Assembly (NCBI RefSeq): GCF_025398175.1
Contig: NZ_CP099734.1
Coordinates: 248,001-312,000, forward strand
Direction: 5' to 3'
DNA from: Photobacterium sp. TY1-4
GTDB lineage: Bacteria > Pseudomonadota > Gammaproteobacteria > Enterobacterales > Vibrionaceae
Length of the DNA stretch: 64,000 bases
Below the pieces are notes generated by a model that made no database searches, was not told the origin of the DNA, and was given only the letters and a program-made list of their open reading frames with translations. Both the position numbers and the translations under genes were made by a program. Positions 28,928 to 39,717 of the stretch are shown in pieces; positions within the stretch are counted from its first letter, which is position 1, and every line of letters starts with the position of its first letter.

Positions 28928-29740
28928 ATGAAACCTGTTCTAAAGATGTCTGTTTTGGCTGCGACAATCCTACTGGCTGTAGGCTGCCAAGATGAGAAAA
29001 CGGCCGAAGCCAAACCTGAAGCCCCTGCCAAGGTGGAGCAGGTTGCATCTGATGCAGCAACAGCGTTTGCGTCTGAGGACGATAAAGCCGCGTATGCGAT
29101 TGGTGCTTCGCTGGCACAATATCTGTCAGCGAATCTGGATCAGCAAAAAGAGCTGGGCATGACGCTGGATCGGGAGCAGGTGCTGGCCGGGGTGCGTGAT
29201 GTCTTTGCCGGGAACAGTCGTCTGACACCGGAAGAAACCCAACAGGCCCTGCAGGATCTGGACAAGCGTGTGTCTGAGATGATGATGGCCAAGGCGCAGG
29301 AAGAAGCAGACAAGAACAGCAAGGCCGGCGATGCGTTCCGCGCCGAGTTCGAAAAGCAAGATGGCGTCATGAAGACGGATTCCGGCCTGTTGTACCAGGT
29401 AGAAACGCAAGGTGAAGGCGAGAAGCCACAGGCAACCGACACCGTGAAAGTGCACTACAAAGGCACGCTGACGGACGGCACTGAGTTTGACAGCTCGTAC
29501 AAGCGCAACCAGCCGGCAACCTTCCCGCTGAACCAAGTGATCCCGGGTTGGACCGAAGGCGTTCAGCTGATGCCGGTCGGTTCGAAGTTCAAGTTTGTCA
29601 TTCCGCCGGAGCTGGCTTACGGCTCGCAGGCCAACCCAAGCATTCCGGCCAACTCGACGCTGGTGTTTGAGGTTGAGCTGCTGGATATCGTGAAATCTGA
29701 AGCGGCTCAGGCGGAAGCCGGCGACGCAGCGACCCAGTAA
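28928..29740 (+). CDS. fkpA: FkpA-like FKBP-type peptidyl-prolyl isomerase
   Basis: 270 residues. Envelope folding factor with an N-terminal helical dimerisation domain (about 45-150, YAIGASLAQYL) and a C-terminal FKBP domain (about 155-255, VKVHYKGTLTDGTEFDSSY and AYGSQANPSIPANSTLVFEVELL). The signal ends AVGC at Cys20, so it may be a lipoprotein, unlike soluble E. coli FkpA. The ATG at 28928 is preceded by GGAG. Its terminator was split by the downstream IS. Confidence 0.93.
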   Translation: MKPVLKMSVLAATILLAVGCQDEKTAEAKPEAPAKVEQVASDAATAFASEDDKAAYAIGASLAQYLSANLDQQKELGMTLDREQVLAGVRDVFAGNSRLTPEETQQALQDLDKRVSEMMMAKAQEEADKNSKAGDAFRAEFEKQDGVMKTDSGLLYQVETQGEGEKPQATDTVKVHYKGTLTDGTEFDSSYKRNQPATFPLNQVIPGWTEGVQLMPVGSKFKFVIPPELAYGSQANPSIPANSTLVFEVELLDIVKSEAAQAEAGDAATQ

Positions 29741-29780
29741 AGGAGTCCCGGCGGAGCACGTCTGCGGCACTCAAATTAAT

Positions 29781-29799
29781 AAAAAACCCGGCTCAGGCC
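29781..29799 (+). terminator. Left half of the split fkpA terminator, with target duplication
   Basis: Before the insertion the site read as a perfect 12-bp stem AAAAAACCCGGC/GCCGGGTTTTTT with loop TCAG, a strong bidirectional terminator. Here only the 5' arm, loop and first bases of the 3' arm remain, with no T-run. Bases 29790-29799 are the left copy of the 10-bp target duplication. Confidence 0.85.
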
Positions 29800-29818
29800 G
29801 CAATGCAGTTCACTTAAG
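29800..29818 (+). repeat. IS left inverted repeat
   Basis: GCAATGCAGTTCACTTAAG; matches the complement of the right end except at positions 8, 10 and 14. Confidence 0.88.
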
Positions 29819-31147
29819 GGGAGCTGCATGGCGATTAACCGGGTAGCGGGTCTTTGATATCTTAACTGCCCTGGGCCTAGATGGCCTGGGGCGATTTTCC
29901 TTGAAGAGCACTGACAGGTCCCCCCGTAGTGCCTTTAGCCTCTTGGGCGTGTTTCCCGGTGACAGTGCCTTACTCATTACCCTGAGCTGACTTGCAATAA
30001 ACTGGCAGGCGTACTTGAAGCTTATTTCTGTGGGGGCTCTGTCATGCGCCACAGCCGCCTGGCTTGCCTCTCTCCTGACCAGGTTGTAGCCGAGAAGCAA
30101 CCCCCATAACTCTTGATAAACCAGCTCGACCGTTTTGCTCCGCAAGGTAAGAGAATTGTGCTGCATGGAGCTCTTTATATCGCGGTAGCCCAGTTCAATC
30201 TCCCAGCGTTCGTGGTATAGGGTGGCAACCTGCTCGGCGCTGTACATCTCTCTTGGCAGGGAGGTGAAAACCGTTTTCTCTTTCCCGTCTACCTCATAGG
30301 TGACTGCCCGTACCTGCCATTTCTCAGGAAGGGTCGGATTCTTCTTTCTCGCTTGGGGCGAGACCTTCATCTCGATAAGGTTGTCATTGGTTTCCTCCTC
30401 GTCGAGAAGTGTGTATACCACGCCTTTTTTAGCAGGAATAAGCCAATGTCGGTTTGCCCCGCTGGCAGAGATGCCCAGCAACAGGCTTGCTCCGTAAAAT
30501 CCCTTATCCAGCAAAGTCACCGAGTTATCCGGCAGCGAGTTGATAAAGGGTTGGGCCAGCGGTATTTCACCTCGGCGATAAGGGCTGATATCGGCATCAA
30601 TGATGATATGGGAACGCACGTTCATCATGGTGACAAGACGGAGTACAGGGTAAGGTGTCTGGCGCTTTCCGGATGTGTTTCCCGAACCGAAGTGTTCGCG
30701 AAGCCCGGGGGTATCCGGGGTCCTGAACAGAGCCCCATCAACAGCAAAAACCTGAAGTTTATTCCAGCTGTCTTCCGGGTACCTTTCTTTACCCCATACC
30801 TGAGCACACTGTTTGAACAGCCATTTAGGCGCTTCCTTTCCCAGTCGCTGACGGGCTTGTGTCAGAGCACTCTTGGCCAGGAGTTCCTCGTTTGCCAACC
30901 CTTCGGCACAGACATTCATACGGCGGGCCACTTCAGCTATAGGCTCATTGCGGAAAAAGGCCATACCGACAATAAGCCAGAGCACCATATCACTGGGGAG
31001 CCGTCTTCGTCTGATGGTTGCCTGAGTCGATAAAGATGTAGCTCTGGCAACCCACTCGTCGGGAACGTGTTCAGAGAAAGTGGTCAGCTGGGAGATATCG
31101 ACAGGAGACTCTTCAAGAAAATCTGTGAGTGCGGAAGCTAAGGGCAT
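29810..31147 (-). CDS. IS4-family DDE transposase
   Basis: 445 residues, full length. The RNase H-like catalytic core shows the first Asp in FAVDGALFRTPD, the second in LLDKGFYGASLL and the C-terminal E in the IS4 signature Y(2)R(3)E(6)K, seen as YHERWEIELGYRDIK. An N-terminal IS4 domain (residues about 20-115) precedes it. The gene fills nearly the whole element, its stop lying inside the left inverted repeat. No good ribosome binding site precedes the ATG, as is common for transposases. Confidence 0.94.
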   Translation of the reverse strand: MPLASALTDFLEESPVDISQLTTFSEHVPDEWVARATSLSTQATIRRRRLPSDMVLWLIVGMAFFRNEPIAEVARRMNVCAEGLANEELLAKSALTQARQRLGKEAPKWLFKQCAQVWGKERYPEDSWNKLQVFAVDGALFRTPDTPGLREHFGSGNTSGKRQTPYPVLRLVTMMNVRSHIIIDADISPYRRGEIPLAQPFINSLPDNSVTLLDKGFYGASLLLGISASGANRHWLIPAKKGVVYTLLDEEETNDNLIEMKVSPQARKKNPTLPEKWQVRAVTYEVDGKEKTVFTSLPREMYSAEQVATLYHERWEIELGYRDIKSSMQHNSLTLRSKTVELVYQELWGLLLGYNLVRREASQAAVAHDRAPTEISFKYACQFIASQLRVMSKALSPGNTPKRLKALRGDLSVLFKENRPRPSRPRAVKISKTRYPVNRHAAPLK

Positions 31148-31212
31148 AAAAAAACCGGAAACCAGTAAATGATTTCCGATTTTGACGCATCAGAAGGATC
31201 AGTCAACCGATC

Positions 31213-31231
31213 CTTAACTGATCAGCATTGC
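31213..31231 (-). repeat. IS right inverted repeat
   Basis: Read on the minus strand: GCAATGCTGATCAGTTAAG, matching 16 of 19 bases of the left end. Confidence 0.88.
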
Positions 31232-31250
31232 GGCTCAGGCCGGGTTTTTT
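31232..31250 (+). terminator. Right half of the split fkpA terminator, with target duplication
   Basis: Begins with the right copy of GGCTCAGGCC and keeps the 3' arm GCCGGG and its six T. The matching 5' arm lies 1.4 kb away beyond the IS. Confidence 0.85.
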
Positions 31251-31413
31251 ATTGCAAAGCGCGATACCCGCGAGGAGATAAATGTTCAGGCCGCTGTCAG
31301 TATTCTGATAAACTTGCTAGAAAGATTTGAATTCATTCCCCATGTATTTATTTTCATCACCAGGACGGGTGTTGAAAATAAATGAATCGGGCTCTGCAAG
31401 GAAGAGATGACAA

Positions 31414-32136
31414 GTGGTTTCGACAGATAACTTTGGCTCTGACGTCATGGTGGAAAGTGACCTGATTGAAGCGCGGGCCTTCACCGAACATGACTATATC
31501 GTTTTGCGCTCGTATGAAGCGGTCGTCGACGGGCTGGCAGCCCTGATCGGCCCGTTTTGTGAGATCGTGCTGCACTCGCTGGCTGATCTGAACACCTCCG
31601 CGATTAAAATTGCCAACGGGGAGAATACCGGGCGGAAGGTCGGCTCGCCGATCACCGATCTGGCGCTGCGGATGTTGCGTGATATCGAAGGCTCTGAGCG
31701 GAATTTTTCCCGGGCCTATTTTACCCGTGCGAAAGGCGGTGCGTTGATGAAGTCGATCACCATTGCGATCCGCAATGGCGAGGATCGGATCATCGGCCTG
31801 CTGTGCATCAACGTCAATCTTGACGCGCCGTTCTCCCAGATCCTGCAATCGTTCATGCCGACGGATGAAGCCAAGCAGGCGGCGTCCAGCGTAAACTTTG
31901 CCAGCGACGTGGATGAGTTGGTGGATCAGACTGTTGAGCGGACGATTGAAGAGATCAATGCCGACAAGAATGTCTCCAACAACGCCAAGAACCGGCAGAT
32001 TGTCATGGAGCTGTATGACAAGGGTATCTTTGACATTAAAGATGCCATCAACCGGGTGGCGGAGCGGCTGAACATTTCCAAGCATACGGTGTACCTGTAT
32101 ATCCGTCAGCGTAAAACCGAGGATGGCGAAAAATGA
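31414..32136 (+). CDS. yheO: YheO-like PAS/HTH transcriptional regulator
   Basis: 240 residues. N-terminal YheO domain (PAS-like, about 25-140: [24 protein letters not shown]) and a C-terminal helix-turn-helix (about 205-235: [23 protein letters not shown]). The likely start is GTG at 31414, with AAGGAAG eight bases before. It overlaps tusD by 4 bases, as in E. coli, where yheO precedes tusDCB; it may regulate this operon, but its ligand and targets are unknown. Confidence 0.9.
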   Translation: MVSTDNFGSDVMVESDLIEARAFTEHDYIVLRSYEAVVDGLAALIGPFCEIVLHSLADLNTSAIKIANGENTGRKVGSPITDLALRMLRDIEGSERNFSRAYFTRAKGGALMKSITIAIRNGEDRIIGLLCINVNLDAPFSQILQSFMPTDEAKQAASSVNFASDVDELVDQTVERTIEEINADKNVSNNAKNRQIVMELYDKGIFDIKDAINRVAERLNISKHTVYLYIRQRKTEDGEK

Positions 32137-32525
32137 GCCTGAACTATGTGCTGGTGGTGGACGGACCGGCATACGGGACTCAGGCCGCCCGTACGGCTTA
32201 TCAGTTTGCACAGGCCGTTCTGGCCGAAGGGCACCGCTTGACCCGGATATTTTTCTACCGGGACGGGGTGTATAACGGCTCGGCATTGTCGGCTCCCGCC
32301 TCTGACGAATTCGATTTGGTTGCTGCCTGGCAGCAGCTGGCCGCAGCACATCAAATTGAATTACAGACCTGTGTTGCCGCGGCGCTGCGCCGTGGCATTG
32401 TTGGTGAGCAGGAAGCGGCCCAGAATCAGTTGCCGGGTCAGAATCTGGCGGCTGGTTTTGAACAGGCCGGGCTCGGCGGGTTATCCGAAGCCCTGCTGAC
32501 CGCGGATCGGGTGATCCAGTTTTAA
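32133..32525 (+). CDS. tusD: TusD sulfurtransferase subunit
   Basis: 130 residues. DsrE-like subunit of the TusBCD sulfur relay, which passes persulfide from TusA via TusE to MnmA for 2-thiouridine in tRNA wobble positions. The sulfur-carrying cysteine is Cys80 in [13 protein letters not shown]. Start ATGA overlaps the yheO stop. Confidence 0.95.
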   Translation: MSLNYVLVVDGPAYGTQAARTAYQFAQAVLAEGHRLTRIFFYRDGVYNGSALSAPASDEFDLVAAWQQLAAAHQIELQTCVAAALRRGIVGEQEAAQNQLPGQNLAAGFEQAGLGGLSEALLTADRVIQF

Positions 32526-32548
32526 ATTAAGCGATGCGAGAGCAGTGC

Positions 32549-32905
32549 ATGAAATCATTAGGCTTTGTCTTTCACAGCGCCCCCCATGGCAGCAGTAGCG
32601 GCCGCGAAGGGCTTGATGCGGTGCTGGCGACTTCAGCATACAGTGAAGAGATCAAGGTATTTTTTATCGGTGACGGCGTGTTTCAGCTGTTGGCAGGCCA
32701 ACAGCCGGAGCAGGTGTTGTGCCGGGACTATATCGCCACCTTCAAGATGCTGGCACTGTATGACATCGAGCAGGTGTATGTGTGCCAGCAGTCACTGGCC
32801 GAGCGGGGGATTGACCCTGCAGGCCTGTTGATTGAGACCGAGCTGCTGAGCGCAGAAGCGCTGAGCGCCCAACTGCACCAATGCCAGCGTGTGCTAAGTT
32901 TCTGA
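32549..32905 (+). CDS. tusC: TusC sulfur relay subunit
   Basis: 118 residues, DsrF-like. [24 protein letters not shown] is the usual N-terminus; the upstream in-frame ATG at 32534 adds five residues and is less likely. It lacks a catalytic cysteine role and forms the TusBCD heterohexamer. Seven bases before tusB. Confidence 0.94.
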   Translation: MKSLGFVFHSAPHGSSSGREGLDAVLATSAYSEEIKVFFIGDGVFQLLAGQQPEQVLCRDYIATFKMLALYDIEQVYVCQQSLAERGIDPAGLLIETELLSAEALSAQLHQCQRVLSF

Positions 32906-32912
32906 GGACTCT

Positions 32913-33206
32913 ATGCTCCATACCATCATGACTTCCCCGTTTCAGAGTCAGGCCCTGCGGCGTTGCCTGCGTTATCTTGCCCCACAGGACGAAATTTTGT
33001 TGATCCAGGATGCGGTGGTGGCCGGGACCGAAAAAAATGCCTGGTCCGAGGCGCTCACGCAGGCCGGCGTAAACATATATGTACTGGAAGTGGATCTGGT
33101 CGCCCGTGGATTACGTGAGCAGATGAACGAACGGATCCATGTTGTTGATTATTCAGGATTTGTTGGCTTAACAGAACGCCACGAAAGCCAGATGAAATGG
33201 GAGTAG
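32913..33206 (+). CDS. tusB: TusB sulfur relay subunit
   Basis: 97 residues, DsrH-like (MLHTIMTSPFQSQALRRCL; DEILLIQDAV). Third subunit of TusBCD. Last gene before the str operon promoter. Confidence 0.94.
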   Translation: MLHTIMTSPFQSQALRRCLRYLAPQDEILLIQDAVVAGTEKNAWSEALTQAGVNIYVLEVDLVARGLREQMNERIHVVDYSGFVGLTERHESQMKWE

Positions 33207-33253
33207 CCGCGGCCAGTCAGCCGGGTCTGCGACGGCTTCGATCGATTGTCTAA

Positions 33254-33757
<504 letters not shown>

Positions 33758-33831
33758 TGGAATCCGTTAAGTAAGGCCAAACACTAAAATTATTTAATTT
33801 TGAAGAAACTGAAAAGTTTTGGATAACCTGA

Positions 33832-34323
<492 letters not shown>

Positions 34324-34344
34324 TCACCCCGGTAATAAAAATTG

Positions 34345-34371
34345 GGCGCAGCAAGCTTGGCTTGCTGCGCC
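34345..34371 (+). other. Strong hairpin in the rpsG-fusA gap
   Basis: GGCGCAGCAAGC (34345-34356) pairs with GCTTGCTGCGCC (34360-34371), a 12-bp stem. There is no T-run. Possible RNase processing or stability element inside the str mRNA. Confidence 0.6.
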
Positions 34372-34413
34372 TGAACCATATTCTAAGGCCCCCCTTAGCA
34401 AGAGGATACAGCC

Positions 34414-36510
34414 GTGGCTCGTAAAACGCCTATCGAGCGCTACCGCAATATCGGTATCTGTGCTCACGTTGACGCCGGTAAAACAACAACGACCGAGCGT
34501 ATCCTGTTTTATACAGGCCTGTCTCACAAAATCGGTGAAGTTCACGACGGCGCAGCTACCATGGACTGGATGGAGCAAGAGCAGGAGCGTGGGATCACCA
34601 TCACTTCTGCTGCGACAACGACCTTCTGGCGTGGTATGGAAGCGCAATTTCCTGAACACCGCGTAAATATCATCGATACTCCGGGACACGTTGACTTCAC
34701 CATTGAAGTTGAGCGTTCCCTGCGTGTGCTTGACGGTGCAGTTGTTGTGTTCTGTGGTTCTTCCGGGGTTGAGCCTCAGTCTGAAACTGTATGGCGTCAG
34801 GCTGATAAATACCATGTTCCTCGTATGGTATTCGTAAACAAGATGGACCGTGCCGGTGCCGACTTCCTGCGCGTGGTCGAGCAGATTAAAAACCGTCTTG
34901 GTGCGAACCCAGTGCCAATCCAATTGAACATTGGTGCTGAAGAAGAATTTAAAGGCGTTGTTGACCTTATCAAGATGAAGGCCATCAACTGGAATGAAGC
35001 CGACCAGGGGATGACATTTACCTATGAGGACATTCCGGCGGATATGGTCGAGCTTGCCGAGGAATGGCGCCAGAACCTGGTGGAATCTGCGGCAGAAGCT
35101 TCTGAAGAGCTGATGGACAAGTACCTGGAAGAAGGTGACTTGTCTGAAGCCGAGATTAAAGCCGGTCTGCGTCAGCGTACGCTGGCGAATGAGATCGTAC
35201 TGGCGACCTGTGGTTCAGCATTTAAGAACAAAGGGGTTCAGGCAGTACTGGATGCTGTGGTTGAATTCCTGCCTTCGCCAACGGACGTGAAATCGATCCG
35301 CGGTGAAGATGAATTAGGAAACGAGATTGAACGTCATTCCAGCGATGAAGAACCATTTTCTGCGCTGGCGTTTAAGATCGCGACCGACCCGTTTGTGGGC
35401 TCTCTGACCTTCATGCGCGTGTACTCCGGTGTGGTGAACTCTGGAGATACGGTTTACAACTCTGTCAAAGAGAAGCGTGAGCGTTTCGGTCGTATCGTAC
35501 AGATGCATTCGAACAAGCGTGAAGAAGTAAAAGAAGTTCGCGCGGGCGACATTGCAGCAGCAATCGGTCTGAAGAACGTTACCACCGGGGATACCCTGTG
35601 TGATCCGGAGCATCGCGTAATCCTGGAACGCATGGAGTTCCCGGAGCCGGTGATTCAGATTGCTGTTGAGCCGAAGTCGAAAGCGGACCAGGAAAAGATG
35701 GGGATCGCGCTGGGTAAACTGGCTGCAGAAGATCCATCGTTCCGCGTCGAGACGGATGATGAAACCGGTCAGACACTGATCTCTGGTATGGGTGAACTGC
35801 ACCTGGACATCATCGTTGACCGTATGAAGCGTGAGTTCAGCGTCGAATGTAACGTGGGTAAACCTCAGGTTGCATACCGTGAAACCATTCGTGGGAAGAC
35901 GGAAGTTGAAGGCAAGTTCGTACGTCAGTCCGGCGGTCGTGGCCAGTACGGTCATGTCTGGCTGAAAATTGAGCCGTCAGAGCAAGGCGAAGGTTTTGTC
36001 TTTGTCGATGAAGTCGTCGGTGGTGTGGTTCCGAAAGAATACATCAGCTCGGTTGCCAAAGGTATCGAAGAGCAGATGAATAACGGTGTCCTGGCAGGTT
36101 ATCCGGTTCTGGATGTCAAAGCGACCCTGTTCGACGGTTCTTACCACGATGTTGACTCCAGCGAAATGGCGTTTAAGATCGCGGGCTCAATGGCCTTCAG
36201 GAAAGGGGCGCTTGAAGCGAACCCTGTTATTCTTGAGCCAATGATGAAAGTTGAAGTAACCACACCGGAAGATTGGATGGGTGATGTTGTGGGCGACCTG
36301 AACCGTCGCCGCGGCATGATCGAAGGGATGGATGAGGGCCCTGCGGGTCTGAAGATCATCCGTGCCCAGGTTCCATTGGCAGAGATGTTTGGTTACGCAA
36401 CTGACCTACGTTCAGCGACTCAGGGTCGTGCATCCTATTCGATGGAGTTCAGTGAATATGCTGAAGTTCCTAAGAATGTTGCCGATCGAATTATTGCTGA
36501 GCGCTCTTAA
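34414..36510 (+). CDS. fusA: Elongation factor G
   Basis: 698 residues. GTPase driving ribosomal translocation and, with RRF, recycling. GTP-binding motifs [22 protein letters not shown] and NKMDRAGAD are intact; domains II-V follow in the usual order. The start is GTG at 34414 with AGAGGA upstream. Confidence 0.98.
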   Translation: MARKTPIERYRNIGICAHVDAGKTTTTERILFYTGLSHKIGEVHDGAATMDWMEQEQERGITITSAATTTFWRGMEAQFPEHRVNIIDTPGHVDFTIEVERSLRVLDGAVVVFCGSSGVEPQSETVWRQADKYHVPRMVFVNKMDRAGADFLRVVEQIKNRLGANPVPIQLNIGAEEEFKGVVDLIKMKAINWNEADQGMTFTYEDIPADMVELAEEWRQNLVESAAEASEELMDKYLEEGDLSEAEIKAGLRQRTLANEIVLATCGSAFKNKGVQAVLDAVVEFLPSPTDVKSIRGEDELGNEIERHSSDEEPFSALAFKIATDPFVGSLTFMRVYSGVVNSGDTVYNSVKEKRERFGRIVQMHSNKREEVKEVRAGDIAAAIGLKNVTTGDTLCDPEHRVILERMEFPEPVIQIAVEPKSKADQEKMGIALGKLAAEDPSFRVETDDETGQTLISGMGELHLDIIVDRMKREFSVECNVGKPQVAYRETIRGKTEVEGKFVRQSGGRGQYGHVWLKIEPSEQGEGFVFVDEVVGGVVPKEYISSVAKGIEEQMNNGVLAGYPVLDVKATLFDGSYHDVDSSEMAFKIAGSMAFRKGALEANPVILEPMMKVEVTTPEDWMGDVVGDLNRRRGMIEGMDEGPAGLKIIRAQVPLAEMFGYATDLRSATQGRASYSMEFSEYAEVPKNVADRIIAERS

Positions 36511-36519
36511 TTTGAATAT

Positions 36520-36585
36520 TGCGTCAATCGTCGTTGACGCATAGAATACACTCTTCGGACGCGCCCCCTGACCTAGTAGGGGGCG
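36520..36585 (+). other. Two consecutive hairpins in the fusA-tuf gap
   Basis: Hairpin 1: TGCGTCAA (36520-36527) with TTGACGCA (36534-36541). Hairpin 2: CGCCCCCT (36562-36569) with AGGGGGCG (36578-36585). Both are perfect 8-bp stems without T-runs. They fill most of the 101-base gap and may set processing or differential expression of tuf. Confidence 0.6.
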
Positions 36586-36611
36586 TATCTTAACTAGGAA
36601 GGAACACGATC

Positions 36612-37796
36612 GTGTCTAAAGAAAAATTTGAACGTACGAAACCGCACGTTAACGTTGGTACTATCGGCCACGTTGACCACGGTAAAACTACTCTGACTGC
36701 AGCTATCTGTACTACTCTGGCAAAAGTTTACGGCGGTGCCGCTCGTGACTTCGCGTCTATCGACAACGCGCCAGAAGAGCGTGAGCGTGGTATCACAATC
36801 TCTACTTCTCACGTAGAGTACGATACTCCGTCTCGTCACTACGCACACGTAGACTGCCCAGGACACGCCGACTATGTTAAAAACATGATCACTGGTGCTG
36901 CGCAGATGGACGGTGGTATCCTGGTTGTTGCTGCAACTGATGGCCCTATGCCTCAGACGCGTGAGCACATCCTGCTGGGTCGTCAGGTTGGTATCCCTTA
37001 CATCATCGTATTCATGAACAAGTGTGACATGGTTGATGATGAAGAGCTGCTAGAGCTGGTTGAGATGGAAGTTCGTGAACTGCTGTCTGAGTACGACTTC
37101 CCAGGTGACGACTGCCCAGTAATCATGGGTTCTGCTCTGGGCGCCCTGAACGGCGAGAAAGAGTGGGAAGACAAGATTGTTGAGCTGGCTGAAGCCCTGG
37201 ACAACTACATCCCAGAGCCAGAGCGTGCGATCGACAAGCCATTCATCCTGCCAATCGAAGATGTATTCTCAATCCAAGGCCGTGGTACTGTTGTAACTGG
37301 TCGTGTTGAGCAAGGTATCATCACTGTTGGTGACGAAGTTGCTATCATCGGTATCAAAGACACTATCACTACTACTTGTACTGGTGTTGAGATGTTCCGT
37401 AAGCTTCTGGACGAAGGCCGTGCCGGTGAGAACGTTGGTGTTCTGCTGCGTGGTACTAAGCGTGACGAAGTTGAGCGTGGTCAAGTACTGGCGAAGCCTG
37501 GTTCAATCACTCCGCACACTAAGTTCGAGTCAGAAGTATACGTTCTGTCTAAAGACGAAGGCGGCCGTCATACTCCGTTCTTCAAAGGCTACCGTCCACA
37601 GTTCTACTTCCGTACAACTGACGTGACTGGTACTATCGAGCTGCCAGAAGGCGTTGAGATGGTAATGCCAGGCGACAACATCAAGATGGTTGTTGAGCTG
37701 ATCGCTCCAATCGCAATGGACGAAGGTCTGCGCTTCGCAATCCGTGAAGGTGGCCGTACCGTTGGTGCTGGTGTTGTTGCTAAGATCGTCGCTTAA
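36612..37796 (+). CDS. tuf: Elongation factor Tu
   Basis: 394 residues. Delivers aminoacyl-tRNA to the ribosome. Motifs [23 protein letters not shown] and [10 protein letters not shown] are intact. GTG start at 36612 after AAGGAACACGATC. Codons are strongly biased toward those of highly expressed genes. Confidence 0.98.
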   Translation: MSKEKFERTKPHVNVGTIGHVDHGKTTLTAAICTTLAKVYGGAARDFASIDNAPEERERGITISTSHVEYDTPSRHYAHVDCPGHADYVKNMITGAAQMDGGILVVAATDGPMPQTREHILLGRQVGIPYIIVFMNKCDMVDDEELLELVEMEVRELLSEYDFPGDDCPVIMGSALGALNGEKEWEDKIVELAEALDNYIPEPERAIDKPFILPIEDVFSIQGRGTVVTGRVEQGIITVGDEVAIIGIKDTITTTCTGVEMFRKLLDEGRAGENVGVLLRGTKRDEVERGQVLAKPGSITPHTKFESEVYVLSKDEGGRHTPFFKGYRPQFYFRTTDVTGTIELPEGVEMVMPGDNIKMVVELIAPIAMDEGLRFAIREGGRTVGAGVVAKIVA

Positions 37797-37823
37797 TTTG
37801 CGATTGTCTTAATGACGAACCTG

Positions 37824-37850
37824 AAAAAGGGAGCTTCGGCTCCCTTTTTT
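37824..37850 (+). terminator. Rho-independent terminator of the str operon
   Basis: AAAAAGGGAGC, tetraloop TTCG, GCTCCC and six T (37845-37850). Confidence 0.93.
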
Positions 37851-38057
37851 GATCGTCCAAAACCCGTTGGGTCGGCACGGCTCAATGGGCAGTATGTGTA
37901 TAGTACATATAGCTATACATTAGTGTCTGTATATTATTATTTAGAATATATTATCGGGGTTAAGAGCAAAAGCATCTAACAGATGGGGCAGAAAATAGTA
38001 GTAATGAAAACTATTCTTGTTTATATTTTTGTGGTCACCAAGAAAGCTGGAACAAAA

Positions 38058-38246
38058 ATGTACGTCTGTTTGTGTCACGGAATTACCGATAAAAAAATCA
38101 TGAAGCTCACCCTGGAGCACGGGCTCACCGATGTCCGCGGCATTCGCCAAATTACGCCGCTGGGCTCACAGTGCGGCAAATGCATCCGGACTGCCAAAGA
38201 GGTGATAGAAGACACCGTGGCAAAAACGTACCAGAAAGCCAGCTGA
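38058..38246 (+). CDS. bfd: Bacterioferritin-associated ferredoxin
   Basis: 62 residues, 2Fe-2S protein that reduces and releases iron stored in bacterioferritin. Ligands are Cys4, Cys6, Cys39 and Cys42 (YVCLCHG and SQCGKC). The longer frame from 37983 is not supported; the ATG at 38058 is the family start. The AT-rich region before it (37900-38050) probably holds the promoter; I saw no clear Fur box. Bacterioferritin itself is not adjacent. Confidence 0.92.
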   Translation: MYVCLCHGITDKKIMKLTLEHGLTDVRGIRQITPLGSQCGKCIRTAKEVIEDTVAKTYQKAS

Positions 38247-38380
38247 TCCCCGCAGCAAAAAAACGAGGACGGCTACAGCTGGGGCAGATCTGCTGGCAGC
38301 CACACTCGCACTGTTCATGGCTTCCAGGTTTATCAGCGCGCTGCTCTCACTTGACACGCAATTGCTTAATCCTTAATTTT

Positions 38381-38449
38381 CCGCATTCCGCATTCCGCAT
38401 TCCGCATTCCGCATTCCGCATTCCGCATTCCGCATTCCGCATTCCGCAT
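38381..38449. repeat. Tandem heptanucleotide repeat, unit CCGCATT
   Basis: Nine perfect copies plus 6 of 7 bases of a tenth (69 bp), in the bfd-rpsJ gap, ending 25 bases before the -35 box of the S10 promoter. Not coding; it produces repetitive spurious peptides in both strands. Copy number is likely variable by slippage. Confidence 0.95.
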
Positions 38450-38474
38450 GGATGATTATTTTTCACCCAAGGGG

Positions 38475-38502
38475 TTGCACTGAAAAACGTGATCTGTATA
38501 AT
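38475..38502 (+). promoter_or_regulatory. S10 operon promoter
   Basis: TTGCAC (38475-38480), 16-base spacer and perfect TATAAT (38497-38502), followed by the GC-rich discriminator GCTCGCC typical of growth-rate controlled promoters. Confidence 0.85.
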
Positions 38503-38508
38503 GCTCGC

Positions 38509-39055
<547 letters not shown>

Positions 39056-39071
39056 TCGGGGAGATAAGAGA

Positions 39072-39701
39072 ATGATTGGTCTAATCGGTCGTAAAGTGGG
39101 CATGACCCGCGTATTTACCGAAGATGGCGTTTCTATCCCAGTAACTGTGGTTGAAGTTGAAGCGAACCGTGTTTCTCAGGTTAAATCTGTAGACACTGAC
39201 GGCTACAACGCAATCCAGGTAACTGCTGGTACAAAGAAAGCTAACCGTGTTTCTAAGCCAGAAGCTGGCCACTTTGCCAAAGCTGGTATCGAAGCAGGTC
39301 GCGGTCTTTGGGAATTCCGTCTGGAAAACAATGAAGAGTTTGCTGTTGGCGCTGAGCTGACTGTTGAGCTGTTCAACGAAGTTAAAAAAGTAGACGTTAC
39401 TGGTACATCTAAGGGTAAAGGTTTCCAAGGTGCTGTTAAGCGCTGGAACTTCCGTACTCAAGATATGACCCATGGTAACTCCTTGTCTCACCGTGCTCCT
39501 GGTTCTATCGGTCAGTGTCAGACTCCAGGTCGCGTATTCAAAGGCAAGAAAATGGCTGGTCACATGGGTGCTGAGCGTGTAACGACTCAAAACCTAGAGA
39601 TCGTGCGTGTTGACGCTGAACGTAACCTGCTGCTCATCAAAGGTGCAGTCCCAGGTGCGACAGGTGGCAACGTGATCGTTAAACCAGCTGTTAAAGCGTA
39701 A
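39072..39701 (+). CDS. rplC: Ribosomal protein L3
   Basis: 209 residues ([15 protein letters not shown]). Binds the 3' end of 23S rRNA near the peptidyl transferase centre; the glutamine in the [21 protein letters not shown] loop is the usual PrmB methylation site. GGGGAGATAAG precedes the ATG. Confidence 0.99.
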   Translation: MIGLIGRKVGMTRVFTEDGVSIPVTVVEVEANRVSQVKSVDTDGYNAIQVTAGTKKANRVSKPEAGHFAKAGIEAGRGLWEFRLENNEEFAVGAELTVELFNEVKKVDVTGTSKGKGFQGAVKRWNFRTQDMTHGNSLSHRAPGSIGQCQTPGRVFKGKKMAGHMGAERVTTQNLEIVRVDAERNLLLIKGAVPGATGGNVIVKPAVKA

Positions 39702-39717
39702 CGTCAAGGAGTTAGTA

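Larger units (their letters stand above)
29800..31231 (-). mobile_element. IS4-family insertion sequence, complete
   Basis: 1432 bp bounded by imperfect inverted repeats (29800-29818 and 31213-31231; 16 of 19 positions match, tips GCAATGC) and flanked by the direct repeat GGCTCAGGCC (29790-29799 and 31232-31241). It contains one intact transposase gene. The perfect duplication and intact ORF suggest a recent insertion. The element inserted in the loop of the fkpA terminator. I cannot give the ISfinder name. Confidence 0.92.

Noticed and set aside
37900..38050. Fur box upstream of bfd
   Set aside because: AT-rich inverted repeats are present (for example GTATAG/CTATAC), but none fits the GATAAT hexamer pattern well enough.
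38381..38449. CRISPR array
   Set aside because: The unit is 7 bp, perfectly tandem, with no spacers and no cas genes nearby.
38171..38455. ORFs with repeated RIPHSAF or NAECGMR peptides
   Set aside because: They are translations of the CCGCATT tandem array in different frames; a 7-base unit gives a 7-residue repeat automatically.
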